A stretch of 64,000 bases of DNA from an uncultured Erysipelotrichaceae bacterium. GTDB lineage: Bacteria; Bacillota_I; Bacilli_A; RFN20; CAG-826. The notes under the pieces were generated by a model, which did no database searches, was not told the DNA's origin, and saw nothing but the letters and a program-made list of their open reading frames with translations. The stretch lies in contig OMWW01000001.1 of the NCBI GenBank assembly GCA_900314865.1, positions 251,457-315,456 of the forward strand, written 5' to 3'. The stretch's first letter is position 1. Every line of letters begins with the position of its first letter. Shown one piece after another: positions 25,115 to 33,441 of this stretch. Made by a program: the position numbers and the translations under genes.

Positions 25115-25122
25115 AATAGTGC

Positions 25123-25890
25123 ATGTATCCTAATTTATTTGGTATTAATGGGTTTTCAATGGTAGTAATGATCTTTATTGGGGTCATTGCTGCTACAGTT
25201 TTATTATTCTTTTTTCTAAAAAAACAAGGAGTTCCGAAATCTTCTTTCTTAGATATGCTCATAGTTATTGTTGGAACGATGCTAATGGGTATAATTGGAA
25301 CCATTTTATTTGAAAATATGTATGAAGCAATCAAGGCCGCAATTTACCATACAATTCCAAAATGGACATGGGGTATGACATTCTATGGTGGACTCATATT
25401 TGGAGTTCCAACATTCATTTTAATATATAAGTTTTATTATTTGAGACATAACGATCCTGTTATGAAACATGTTTTAGTCATTGCTCCAGCATGTATCTCT
25501 TTGGGTCATGCTTTTGGAAGAATCGGATGTTTCTTATCTGGGTGTTGTTATGGCATAGAAACCGATAGCAACATTGGTGTTTTGTTCCCTGGACACACTC
25601 ACAAAGTTTTACCAACTCAACTTATTGAATGTGTGTTCTTGTTCCTTCTTGCAGCATTACTAATTTTCACTGCATTTAAGTGGAATTTTCTTTATAATTT
25701 CATAATTTATCTCAGTTTTTACGGGATATTTAGATTTATTATTGAATTTTTCCGAGGTGATGAAAGAGGACAACTAAGAGGACTATCTCCTTCACAATAT
25801 ATATGTATAATTGCTGTTTTAATTACAGTTCCTCTTTACTTCTATTTGAAGAAATATTTCGCCACGAGATTGGAGAGTGAAGCACAATGA
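25123..25890 (+). CDS. Lgt-family membrane protein (prolipoprotein diacylglyceryl transferase-like)
   Basis: This 255-residue protein has about seven transmembrane helices. It carries the Lgt signature in a variant form, HAFGRIGCFLSGCCYG, with cysteines where the classical enzyme has GRIGNFINGE. FYGGLIFG, the P-TQLIE block and FIIEFFRGDERG match Lgt. True Lgt transfers diacylglycerol from phosphatidylglycerol to lipobox cysteines, and the window does contain three lipoproteins. The Cys-rich subfamily is less certain in function and may be a second paralog. It overlaps the following protease gene by ATGA. There is no Shine-Dalgarno. Confidence 0.75.
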   Translation: MYPNLFGINGFSMVVMIFIGVIAATVLLFFFLKKQGVPKSSFLDMLIVIVGTMLMGIIGTILFENMYEAIKAAIYHTIPKWTWGMTFYGGLIFGVPTFILIYKFYYLRHNDPVMKHVLVIAPACISLGHAFGRIGCFLSGCCYGIETDSNIGVLFPGHTHKVLPTQLIECVFLFLLAALLIFTAFKWNFLYNFIIYLSFYGIFRFIIEFFRGDERGQLRGLSPSQYICIIAVLITVPLYFYLKKYFATRLESEAQ

Positions 25891-26639
25891 AATTTAGATT
25901 CTTAGACATTCTCTTGTTCGCACTTTTATTTATCTTTATTAACTCATTTCCTGTTGATTTATTTAATATTAGCTATCTTTATCAACTAATAATTAAGATT
26001 GGACTAAGATTTTTACTAGTTTTATACTACATTTACATATTATGGTCTAATAGAATTAATATTTTTAAGTTTGCAAATTATAGGAGAGGTTTGCTTTTTC
26101 TTCCATTTATTGTAATTTGCTTTTCTAACTTAATTGCGTGTGGAATTAGCGGTTCTAAATTAGGTGTTGGATCATCTTCAACTATCATCATTTTAATTAC
26201 TATTTATCATCTATTTGGAGTGATGTGCGAGGAGTTTCTTTTTAGACTATTTATTCAAAATTCATTGGTAAATTCCTCTAGTTTAAAAAGAATTTTTGGT
26301 TCTGCCGCTATCTTTGCGCTCTTCCATTTATTGAACATGGTTAACGTTTCTTCGGTTGACGCTCTTGTAAATGTTCTCATCCAGGTTGTGTATGCTTTTG
26401 GTCTTGGACTAGTTCTTGCTTTCATTTACGAATACACTTATTCAATCCCTCTATGTATTGGATTCCATTTCATCTTTAATTTCTTCAATCTTGTATTTGT
26501 AGAAAACATTTATTCTGTTTATATGACTGATCAAGCTAAATATCTTACGGCGATTGTTGTTGGAGTCGCTGCAGCAATATATGGCGTGATCCTATATTTC
26601 TTTATATTGAATAGAAACGAAAAATATTTTAGCGAGTAG
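25887..26639 (+). CDS. CPBP-family intramembrane metalloprotease
   Basis: This is a 250-residue protein with about seven transmembrane helices. CEEFLFRLF (the Glu-Glu-x3-Arg motif), ALFHLLN and the HFIFNFFN segment are the three conserved blocks of the CAAX/Abi (CPBP) protease superfamily; the glutamates and histidines bind the catalytic metal. The substrate is unknown. Roles in this family range from prenyl-protein processing to bacteriocin self-immunity. Pairing with an Lgt-like gene by a 4-base overlap suggests a common membrane-lipid or lipoprotein role. A separate promoter follows for mocA. Confidence 0.82.
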   Translation: MKFRFLDILLFALLFIFINSFPVDLFNISYLYQLIIKIGLRFLLVLYYIYILWSNRINIFKFANYRRGLLFLPFIVICFSNLIACGISGSKLGVGSSSTIIILITIYHLFGVMCEEFLFRLFIQNSLVNSSSLKRIFGSAAIFALFHLLNMVNVSSVDALVNVLIQVVYAFGLGLVLAFIYEYTYSIPLCIGFHFIFNFFNLVFVENIYSVYMTDQAKYLTAIVVGVAAAIYGVILYFFILNRNEKYFSE

Positions 26640-26661
26640 TCATCATACTATATTTTGGTTT

Positions 26662-26677
26662 TGTTGATTTATCAACA
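26662..26677. promoter_or_regulatory. Inverted repeat overlapping the mocA promoter (candidate operator)
   Basis: TGTTGAT-TT-ATCAACA has two perfect 7-base arms. It covers the -35 box and part of the spacer of the promoter driving the Mo-hydroxylase operon, a position where a bound repressor would block RNA polymerase. No regulator gene is visible nearby. Confidence 0.45.
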
Positions 26678-26692
26678 CTTTCAAAATATAAT
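26664..26692 (+). promoter_or_regulatory. Promoter of the mocA-ygeW purine-type operon
   Basis: TTGATT (26664-26669) and a consensus TATAAT (26687-26692) are separated by exactly 17 bases. The predicted start (about 26699) coincides with the ATG at 26697/26700, implying a leaderless mRNA. No ribosome-binding site is present to contradict this. Confidence 0.7.
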
Positions 26693-26699
26693 TTTAATG

Positions 26700-27260
26700 A
26701 TGGTCGACGGAATAATTCTTGCTGGAGGAAAATCCACCAGAATGAACACCAATAAGATGTTATTAGAAATTAATGGACATCCTCTTTTATGGCACACAAT
26801 TCAGAGTATGAAACCATTTGTGAATCGTATTGTAGTTGTTACTGGAAGATATGACAAAGAGATTCGAGATGCTTTAAAAGACGAAGGTGTCTATTTCGTT
26901 TTCAACCCTGACTATGAGAAAGGAATGTTTTCTAGTGTTCTTACTGGAGTGAGTTCTGTTTCTAATGATTTTTTATTGATTCCTGGCGATTGCCCATTCG
27001 TAAAGGAGAGTACTTATAGAAAAATTCTTAATGGTACTGGTGATATTAGAGTGGTTTCTTATAATGGTAAAGATGGGCACCCTATTTATATATCTAAAAG
27101 ATATATTTCTGAACTCTTAAACTGCGGATTAGATAATAATCTAAAAATGTTTCGTGATAGCAAAAACTATGAGATAATAAATGTGGAAGACGAAAATATC
27201 TTAATAAACATTAACAATGTTTTTGATGTTGAAGACATAAGTATTAAAGAAAGGAAATGA
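26700..27260 (+). CDS. mocA: Molybdenum cofactor cytidylyltransferase-like protein
   Basis: This is a protein of about 186 residues from the ATG at 26700. An ATG at 26697 is equally possible; a TTG at 26655 would lie upstream of the promoter. GIILAGGKSTRMNTNKMLL is the nucleotide-binding loop of MobA/MocA-type transferases, and LLIPGDCPFV is the metal-binding strand. MocA converts Mo-molybdopterin and CTP to the cytosine dinucleotide form used by xanthine-dehydrogenase-type hydroxylases. As first gene of an operon with two such enzymes, it should furnish their cofactor. The E. coli ygeW region has the equivalent (ygfJ). Confidence 0.85.
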   Translation: MVDGIILAGGKSTRMNTNKMLLEINGHPLLWHTIQSMKPFVNRIVVVTGRYDKEIRDALKDEGVYFVFNPDYEKGMFSSVLTGVSSVSNDFLLIPGDCPFVKESTYRKILNGTGDIRVVSYNGKDGHPIYISKRYISELLNCGLDNNLKMFRDSKNYEIINVEDENILININNVFDVEDISIKERK

Positions 27261-27264
27261 TAGT

Positions 27265-28050
27265 ATGAAAGTTAATGAATACTACCGTCCATCTTCTTTA
27301 GAAGATGCGTATAAGAAACTTCAAGAAGACCCTCGAAACATGCTTCTTGCTGGTGGCCTATGGATTAAGAAAATGGGATTAGCCACCAATTGTTTAATTG
27401 ATTTATCTTCACTCAGTTTAAATAGGATTGAAGACAAGCCAAATGAAGTAATAGTAGGAAGTATGGTTACTCAAAGAGATTTTGAAAATTCACCTATTAT
27501 TAAATCTTTATATAATGGCTCTATTGCCTTTGCGGTTAGAGAAGTTATGGGAGTTAATTTCCGCAATTTAGCTACTGTGGGTGGATCAATCATGGGTAGA
27601 TATACCTTCTCAGATGTTATTTGTGGACTTCTTCCATATGACGTTAAATTAGAATTCTATCCAAAACAGGAAATGTCTTTAGAAGACTATTTAAACTATA
27701 AAGGTAAGCTAAACGCTATCTTGGTTAATATTCACATCAAGAAAGGAATGGGCAAAGGTTACTTTAAAAAAGTAAAGACTACTGCTCTTGATTTCCCAAT
27801 CATTAATTTTGCAATTAGTAAAGTTGATGGAAAATATTCTATCGCTGTTGGATCTAGACCTATGGTGGCCTCTTTAGCGCATTCCGCAATGGATTATATT
27901 AATAAATCATCAAATCCAGATTTTGCTAAAGTAGCAGAGATGGTAAGTGAAGAATTGTCATATCTAGATAACAAAGATGCAAGCAAAGAATACCGTAAAG
28001 ACCTCACAAAGGTTTATGTAAGACGTGCTCTTGAGGAGGTCAATAAATAA
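27265..28050 (+). CDS. FAD-binding subunit of Mo-hydroxylase 1
   Basis: This 261-residue protein is of the molybdopterin dehydrogenase FAD-binding family (YgfM/XdhB type). MLLAGGLWIKKM is the first FAD-contacting loop, and FRNLATVGGSIMGRYTFSD is the second, where most relatives read IRN-A-GGN. It carries electrons between the iron-sulfur subunit and a nucleotide or other carrier. It is somewhat shorter than the second copy at 37084 (283 residues). It is preceded by AAAGGAAAT and stops inside the start of the next gene (TAATG), matching the order FAD, 2Fe-2S, molybdopterin subunit of a heterotrimer. Confidence 0.87.
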   Translation: MKVNEYYRPSSLEDAYKKLQEDPRNMLLAGGLWIKKMGLATNCLIDLSSLSLNRIEDKPNEVIVGSMVTQRDFENSPIIKSLYNGSIAFAVREVMGVNFRNLATVGGSIMGRYTFSDVICGLLPYDVKLEFYPKQEMSLEDYLNYKGKLNAILVNIHIKKGMGKGYFKKVKTTALDFPIINFAISKVDGKYSIAVGSRPMVASLAHSAMDYINKSSNPDFAKVAEMVSEELSYLDNKDASKEYRKDLTKVYVRRALEEVNK

Positions 28051-28499
28051 TGTTAGTTAAATTCTTTTTAAATGATGTTGAAGTTAGCTATGATGTCGCC
28101 CCAAATGAATATCTTGCTAACACACTAAGAAATCATGGAATTAAAAGTATCAAAGTTGGTTGCAATGAAAGTTCTTGTGGCAGCTGTACACTTTTGATTG
28201 ATGGAAAACCTGTCATGAGTTGTTCTGTTTTATCTGCTTCAATTGGTGGTAAACACATCACTACAGTTGAAGGAATTCAAGAAGAAGCAGCGAAAATTGC
28301 CCATTATTTTGCAGAAGAAGGCGCTGATCAATGTGGCTTCTGTAATGTTGGGTATGCCTTAACAGTTTATGCTTTAAAACGTGAATTAAAGAACCCTACC
28401 GATGAAGAAATCAATAACTATGTTGTTGGTAACCTCTGCCGCTGCTCTGGTCTTCAATCTCAAATCAAAGCCATCAAGGCTTATTTAAAGGAGGAATAG
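28050..28499 (+). CDS. 2Fe-2S subunit of Mo-hydroxylase 1
   Basis: This 149-residue protein has two [2Fe-2S] clusters. The plant-ferredoxin-like N-terminal half has GCNESSCGSC plus a fourth Cys in MSCSV. The C-terminal helical half has CGFC and LCRCSG. This is the XdhC/small-subunit pattern, passing electrons from the molybdenum centre to FAD. GAGGAGG precedes the ATG inside the end of the FAD-subunit gene. In place of the usual CGFCTPG it reads CGFCNVG, a mild variation from the second copy at 36620. It is followed after 4 bases by the catalytic subunit. Confidence 0.92.
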   Translation: MLVKFFLNDVEVSYDVAPNEYLANTLRNHGIKSIKVGCNESSCGSCTLLIDGKPVMSCSVLSASIGGKHITTVEGIQEEAAKIAHYFAEEGADQCGFCNVGYALTVYALKRELKNPTDEEINNYVVGNLCRCSGLQSQIKAIKAYLKEE

Positions 28500-28503
28500 G
28501 TAT

Positions 28504-30828
28504 ATGGTTGACAAGAAAAAGATGCGTGTCGTTAACAATAAAACCCATTCCGTTGATGGCCAAGGTTTAATGCAAGGTCGTAGTTTTTACACGGATGACC
28601 TTGCGGCACAAAACAGTTTAGTAATCAAAATTTTGCGTTCCCCACATGCTTTTGCACATATTAAAAATATTGATGTTAGCGAAGCACAAAAACTTAATGG
28701 TGTAGCCCTTGTTTTAACTTATAAAGATGTCCCTCATGTTTCTATGAGTAGAGCAGGACAAGGCTTCCCAGAGCCATCTCCACACGATAAATTCATCTTA
28801 GATGAATATGTTCGTTATGTCGGTGATGAAGTTGCTATGGTTGCAGCTATTAATGAAGAGATTGCTGAAGACGCTCTTAAGTTAATAAAAGTAGAATACG
28901 AGGTCTTAGAACCAGTACTTGATTTTGAGACTGCATATGATAATAAATCTGTTATCCATCCAGAAGATGGAATCTGTGAAATGTTCCCAATTGGATTTGA
29001 GCCAAAGAAGAATGTTGCAGCAGCTTATGAGATGGAAGTTGGTGATGTTGAGAAAGAACTCGCTAAGAGTGATGTCGTTGTTGATGAGACTTTCTATTCG
29101 CAAGCTCAAGCTCATGCAATGCTCGAGACTCATAGTAGTAACGCTAGACTTGATGAACATAATAGATTAGTCATTTATTCTTCTACCCAAACTCCATTCC
29201 ATATGAGAAGAATTATGTCGACCACCTTAGGTATACCATTACATCAAATTCGTTTTATTAAGCCGAGAGTTGGCGGTGGTTTTGGTGGAAAACAAGCTTT
29301 CCACGGCGAATTCTTCTGTGCCTTGACTACATTGCGTACAGGTAAACCTAGTCGAATGGTCTACACTCGTGAAGAAGTCTTTGGTGCTTCTTATACTCGT
29401 CATCCAATGAAAATCCAAATGAAAATTGGAGCAATGAAGGATGGAAGGATTAACGCAATTGATTGTCGTTCTTTAAGCGATACTGGTGCTTATGGAGAAC
29501 ACTCCTTAACAGTCTTTATGATCGTTGGTAGTAAAGTTCTACCTTTATATAACAAGGTTGATGCCGTTCGTTATGGCGGACGCGTTGTGTACACTAACCA
29601 TGTACCTGCGGGTGCCTATAGAGGATATGGTGCTATTCAAGGTAATTATGCCTTAGAAGCAACAATAGATATACTCGCTGAGAAACTCGGTATGGATCCT
29701 AAAAAGATTCGTGAGATTAACTCCATGAGAGAAAAAGAAACATCTCCAATCTTTGAAATTATGGGTGAAGGTACCAAAGGTACGGCAATGATAATGGAAT
29801 CTTGTAAATTGCCTTATTGTATTAAACGCGGCGCTGAACTAATTGATTGGGAACATAATTGGCCAAGAAAGAAAGTTAGTGAAACAAAAGTTCGTGGATA
29901 TGGTATGGCTATCGCAATGCAAGGTAGTGGTATTCCATTCATGGATATGGGTAGTTGTTCTATCAAATTAAATGATGGTGGTACCTATATGGTTACTGTT
30001 GGTGCAACTGATATTGGTCAAGGAAGTGACACAATCATTTCTCAAATTGTTGCTGAAGAATTAGAGACAACAGTTGATAAAGTCATCATCTATTCTTCTG
30101 ATACTGACTTAACTCCTTTTGACTGTGGCGCCTATGCTTCTAGTACTACTTATGTTTCCGGTAACGCCGCTTGGAAAGCTGCTCAAAAGATGAGAAAGCG
30201 TTTAATTAAAGAAGCGGCTGTCTTCCTAGAAGAAAAAGAGGAAAATGTAGAATTTGACGGCAAAATGTTTGTTTCTGGTAAGAAATCAATTTCTTTAAAT
30301 GATCTTTCTATCAAGCTTTTATATAACAAATATCAGCAACAAGTCCAAGTAACCGAATCCTATTATGGACACGTTTCTCCACCTCCATTTATGGCGGCTT
30401 ATGCAGAAGTTGAAGTTGATATCGAAACAGGTGAATATGAAATCTGTAACTATGTTACAGTTACTGACTGTGGAACAACAATTAATCCAATGCTAGCTAG
30501 AGGCCAAGTCGAAGGCGGTATTGTCCAAGGATTAGGTATGGCCTGTTTTGAAGACGTGAAGTATGACAAGAAAGGAACTCTATTATCTAATAATTTCCTT
30601 AACTATCACATACCTACACATAAAGAAATTCATAAATTAACTACGGAATTTGCAGATTCTTATGAACCAACTGGTCCATTTGGAGCTAAGTCCGTTGGTG
30701 AGATTGGTATTGATACACCTCCAGCTGTTATTTGCAACGCAATCTATAATGCAACTGGTGTTCGTGTACATAGTTTGCCAATTACACCTGAAAAAATTCT
30801 TAAAGGTTTGAAAGAATTACGTAAATAA
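28504..30828 (+). CDS. Molybdopterin-binding catalytic subunit of Mo-hydroxylase 1 (XdhD-like)
   Basis: This is a 774-residue xanthine-dehydrogenase-family large subunit. RVGGGFGGK is the first molybdopterin motif, AGAYRGYGAIQ holds the substrate-pocket arginine region, and GATDIGQGSDT is a cofactor loop. GAKSVGEIGID provides the catalytic glutamate near the C terminus. It hydroxylates (or in reverse reduces) a heterocycle; a purine is inferred from hydA, ssnA, ygeY and ygeW in the same operon. E. coli XdhD is the probable counterpart, but the YqeB/YqeC selenium-maturation genes usually beside it are not seen. No in-frame TGA is present, so there is no selenocysteine. AAGGAGG precedes the start. 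Confidence 0.88.
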   Translation: MVDKKKMRVVNNKTHSVDGQGLMQGRSFYTDDLAAQNSLVIKILRSPHAFAHIKNIDVSEAQKLNGVALVLTYKDVPHVSMSRAGQGFPEPSPHDKFILDEYVRYVGDEVAMVAAINEEIAEDALKLIKVEYEVLEPVLDFETAYDNKSVIHPEDGICEMFPIGFEPKKNVAAAYEMEVGDVEKELAKSDVVVDETFYSQAQAHAMLETHSSNARLDEHNRLVIYSSTQTPFHMRRIMSTTLGIPLHQIRFIKPRVGGGFGGKQAFHGEFFCALTTLRTGKPSRMVYTREEVFGASYTRHPMKIQMKIGAMKDGRINAIDCRSLSDTGAYGEHSLTVFMIVGSKVLPLYNKVDAVRYGGRVVYTNHVPAGAYRGYGAIQGNYALEATIDILAEKLGMDPKKIREINSMREKETSPIFEIMGEGTKGTAMIMESCKLPYCIKRGAELIDWEHNWPRKKVSETKVRGYGMAIAMQGSGIPFMDMGSCSIKLNDGGTYMVTVGATDIGQGSDTIISQIVAEELETTVDKVIIYSSDTDLTPFDCGAYASSTTYVSGNAAWKAAQKMRKRLIKEAAVFLEEKEENVEFDGKMFVSGKKSISLNDLSIKLLYNKYQQQVQVTESYYGHVSPPPFMAAYAEVEVDIETGEYEICNYVTVTDCGTTINPMLARGQVEGGIVQGLGMACFEDVKYDKKGTLLSNNFLNYHIPTHKEIHKLTTEFADSYEPTGPFGAKSVGEIGIDTPPAVICNAIYNATGVRVHSLPITPEKILKGLKELRK

Positions 30829-30829
30829 T

Positions 30830-32140
30830 ATGTACGACTTATTTATTAAGAACGGCTTTGTTTATTACGATGGACGCTTCCAACATCTAAATATAGGTAT
30901 TAGGGGAAGCAAGATTGCTTATTTAGGCAAGACTGTTTTTAAATCGAAAGAAACAATAGACGCAATAAATAAGAAAGTAATGCCTGGACTGATAGATCCT
31001 CATGTTCATTTCGATTTATTCTGTGGAACCATCCCTAGTAGAGATGATTTCTATTATGGCTCTAAGTCTGCTATTTATGGGGGAGTTACCACAATTGTAG
31101 ATTTCTTGGATCCTTCTCATAATGCTAAAGAATTAAAAAAGACTTTCTTTGAAAGACTAGCCAAGGCTAAGAAATGTAACTGTGATTATCACTTCCATGC
31201 ATGTATTTGTGAACCTGATGGAGATTTAGAAGAATATGTCTTGATGATGAAGAATTTAGGAATTAACACCATAAAGTTGTTTACTACTTATTCAGAAACT
31301 CATCGAAGAACTTACGATAAAGACATCAAAAAGCTTTTAAAATTATCAAAAAAGTATAATTTCCTCGTTTGTGCTCATATTGAAAATGACGATGCAATTA
31401 GTCGTAAAAAAGGACTTACTTATAGGGAATTAGCAGAAGCTAGGAGTTCATACTGTGAAACATCTGAAGCACTTAAAATTTGTAAATTCGCAAAGCAAAC
31501 TGGTGGCTATTTATATATGGTTCACTGTTCTAGTGGTAATACAATTCAAAAGATATATGATCAATTTGGCGAAAACCTTGGTGTTAATATTTTTGTAGAG
31601 TCTTGCCCACAATATTTCGTATATAACAATGATGTATTGAAGGGTAAAAATGGTTATTTATTTACATTTGCTCCTCCACTTCGTTCTGAAGAGGAGAGAA
31701 AACTCTTGGTAAAAGACATTGATTACATCCAAACAATTGGTACAGACCACTGCGCATTTAATGTAGAAGACAAAAAGAACCATTTATACTTAGAAGGCAT
31801 GCCTTTAGGTGTTGGTGGAATTGAAAATAGTTTCGTAATAATGCATAGAATTTTTGGTGATAAGATTATCGATAAGATGAGCAAAAATGTTGCAAAATTA
31901 GAGAGATTTGCCGGTAAAGGCGAAATAAAAGTTGGCAATTTTGCGGATTTAGTGATTTTTTCAGGTCATAACCAAAGGCTTGGAAAACCTCATGGTGCAG
32001 TTGACCATTCTATCTATGAAGGAATCCTTGTTGACACCACAATTGAAAGCACAATAATAAGAGGAAAATTTGCGTTAAGAGATGGAAAATTCATCGAACA
32101 CAAAGGTTATCTTATTAACTGTGAGGAAGGTAAATTATGA
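30830..32140 (+). CDS. hydA: Dihydropyrimidinase/hydantoinase-type cyclic amidohydrolase
   Basis: This 436-residue amidohydrolase is the HyuA/HydA member of ygeW-type clusters. Metal ligands are visible in order: DPHVHFD, the lysine to be carbamylated in INTIKLFTTY, CAHIEND, YMVHCSSG and the catalytic Asp in IGTDHCAF. It opens cyclic ureides or imides by hydrolysis; here the substrate is inferred to be an intermediate of purine-ring breakdown. It starts 1 base after the catalytic subunit's stop with little ribosome-binding site, suggesting coupling, and overlaps ssnA by 4 bases. Confidence 0.9.
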   Translation: MYDLFIKNGFVYYDGRFQHLNIGIRGSKIAYLGKTVFKSKETIDAINKKVMPGLIDPHVHFDLFCGTIPSRDDFYYGSKSAIYGGVTTIVDFLDPSHNAKELKKTFFERLAKAKKCNCDYHFHACICEPDGDLEEYVLMMKNLGINTIKLFTTYSETHRRTYDKDIKKLLKLSKKYNFLVCAHIENDDAISRKKGLTYRELAEARSSYCETSEALKICKFAKQTGGYLYMVHCSSGNTIQKIYDQFGENLGVNIFVESCPQYFVYNNDVLKGKNGYLFTFAPPLRSEEERKLLVKDIDYIQTIGTDHCAFNVEDKKNHLYLEGMPLGVGGIENSFVIMHRIFGDKIIDKMSKNVAKLERFAGKGEIKVGNFADLVIFSGHNQRLGKPHGAVDHSIYEGILVDTTIESTIIRGKFALRDGKFIEHKGYLINCEEGKL

Positions 32141-33438
32141 TGAAAGCTTTAATTAATGTTCGTATTTATGATTACGATAAATATATCGAAAACGGATATG
32201 TTATTTTTGATAAGACAATTCAAAATGTAGGTCAAATGTCTGAATTCAAAAATAATGGCTATCAAATAATTGATTGCAAGGGAAAAATGCTCCTTCCTAA
32301 CTTTGTTTGTGCTCATTCTCATATATATTCAATCTTTGCTAGAGGATTAGCGCTTCCTTTTAATCCAAAGAATTTTCAAGAGATTCTAGATCAGATGTGG
32401 TGGAAGCTTGATAAGGAAATTGATAACCCAATTACTTACTATTCTGGTATTGCTGCTGGTAGTGAATTTTTACTTAATGGCGTGACTACCATTATTGATC
32501 ATCATGCTAGTGGTACAGATATCCTCGGTTCTCTCTCAGAATTGAAAAAATCACTTGTAAATGTCGCTCATTTACGTGCAATTTTATGTTTTGAAAGCAG
32601 TGACCGATTCCCTATTAAAGAGTGTATTAAAGAGAACATTTCTTTTGCAAACCGTAACCACAATGATCATATTGGTGGCCTTTTTGGTATGCATGCTTCG
32701 ATGTCGCTCAGCAACGATTCTTATAAATTGATATCTAAAAAAATAAAGGATATCCCAATTCATATCCATGTGGCGGAAAGTGAAATGGATGAAGAAGATA
32801 GTGAGAAAAAATATGGTGAGACAATTATCTCTCGATTAGATAAATATCATCTTATTAATAAAGATTCTTTGATTGTTCATGGTGTTCATATTAAAGACGA
32901 AGAACTTGATATTGTTAAAGCGAGAGGCGCATATATGGTTGTAAACACAACTAGTAACTTAAATAATGCGGTTGGTGTCCCTGATATTAATAAGTATTTA
33001 AGCAAAAATATACCTGTCATGATTGGTAATGATGGCTTAAGTAGCTCAATGGCAACTGAATACTTAAATGCTTATTATTTGACCCATCTTAAAAATTTTA
33101 GTCCTACTGCTATGAATTTAGGCGCCATTATTGATATAATTAATAATGCTTATAAATATGTTGGAAATAGATTAGGTATTAAGATAGGCAAGATTAGAGA
33201 ATCCTTTGTTAGTGATTTTATGCTTGTCAATTACACACCATTTACAAAAATGGATGAAAGTAATGCCTTTGGTCATCTTTTCTTCGGTTTATTCCCAAAT
33301 TTCAAACCGGTAGACGTATATGTTGACGGAATGAGACTTGTTCATAATCAAGAATTGACATCTAAGAAGCTTAAAGAAGAACTAATTACTTCTAGAAAAT
33401 ATAGTGAAAAACTTTGGAATAAAGTTAAGGAGAAATAA
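32137..33438 (+). CDS. ssnA: Amidohydrolase SsnA (putative aminohydrolase)
   Basis: This 433-residue metal-dependent deaminase/amidohydrolase is of the SsnA family. AHSHIYSIFARGLALPF is the characteristic HxH block of SsnA; HASMSL and IHIHVAES give further histidines, and IGNDGLS gives the aspartate. It should deaminate or hydrolyse an amidine-like group on a purine breakdown product; the precise substrate of SsnA is not settled. Two ATGs in tandem (32137, 32140) follow GAGGAAGG. Its position after hydA is the same grouping as in the E. coli locus, where ssnA lies with ygfK, ygfM and xdhD. Confidence 0.88.
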   Translation: MMKALINVRIYDYDKYIENGYVIFDKTIQNVGQMSEFKNNGYQIIDCKGKMLLPNFVCAHSHIYSIFARGLALPFNPKNFQEILDQMWWKLDKEIDNPITYYSGIAAGSEFLLNGVTTIIDHHASGTDILGSLSELKKSLVNVAHLRAILCFESSDRFPIKECIKENISFANRNHNDHIGGLFGMHASMSLSNDSYKLISKKIKDIPIHIHVAESEMDEEDSEKKYGETIISRLDKYHLINKDSLIVHGVHIKDEELDIVKARGAYMVVNTTSNLNNAVGVPDINKYLSKNIPVMIGNDGLSSSMATEYLNAYYLTHLKNFSPTAMNLGAIIDIINNAYKYVGNRLGIKIGKIRESFVSDFMLVNYTPFTKMDESNAFGHLFFGLFPNFKPVDVYVDGMRLVHNQELTSKKLKEELITSRKYSEKLWNKVKEK

Positions 33439-33441
33439 TTA

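Noticed and set aside
26655-26699. TTG at 26655 as the mocA start
   Set aside because: It would lie upstream of a consensus promoter and adds residues foreign to the family before the GIILAGGKS motif.
28504-30828. Selenoprotein status for the XdhD-like subunit
   Set aside because: No in-frame TGA occurs. A labile selenium cofactor would leave no codon trace, but the usual maturation genes are not in the window.
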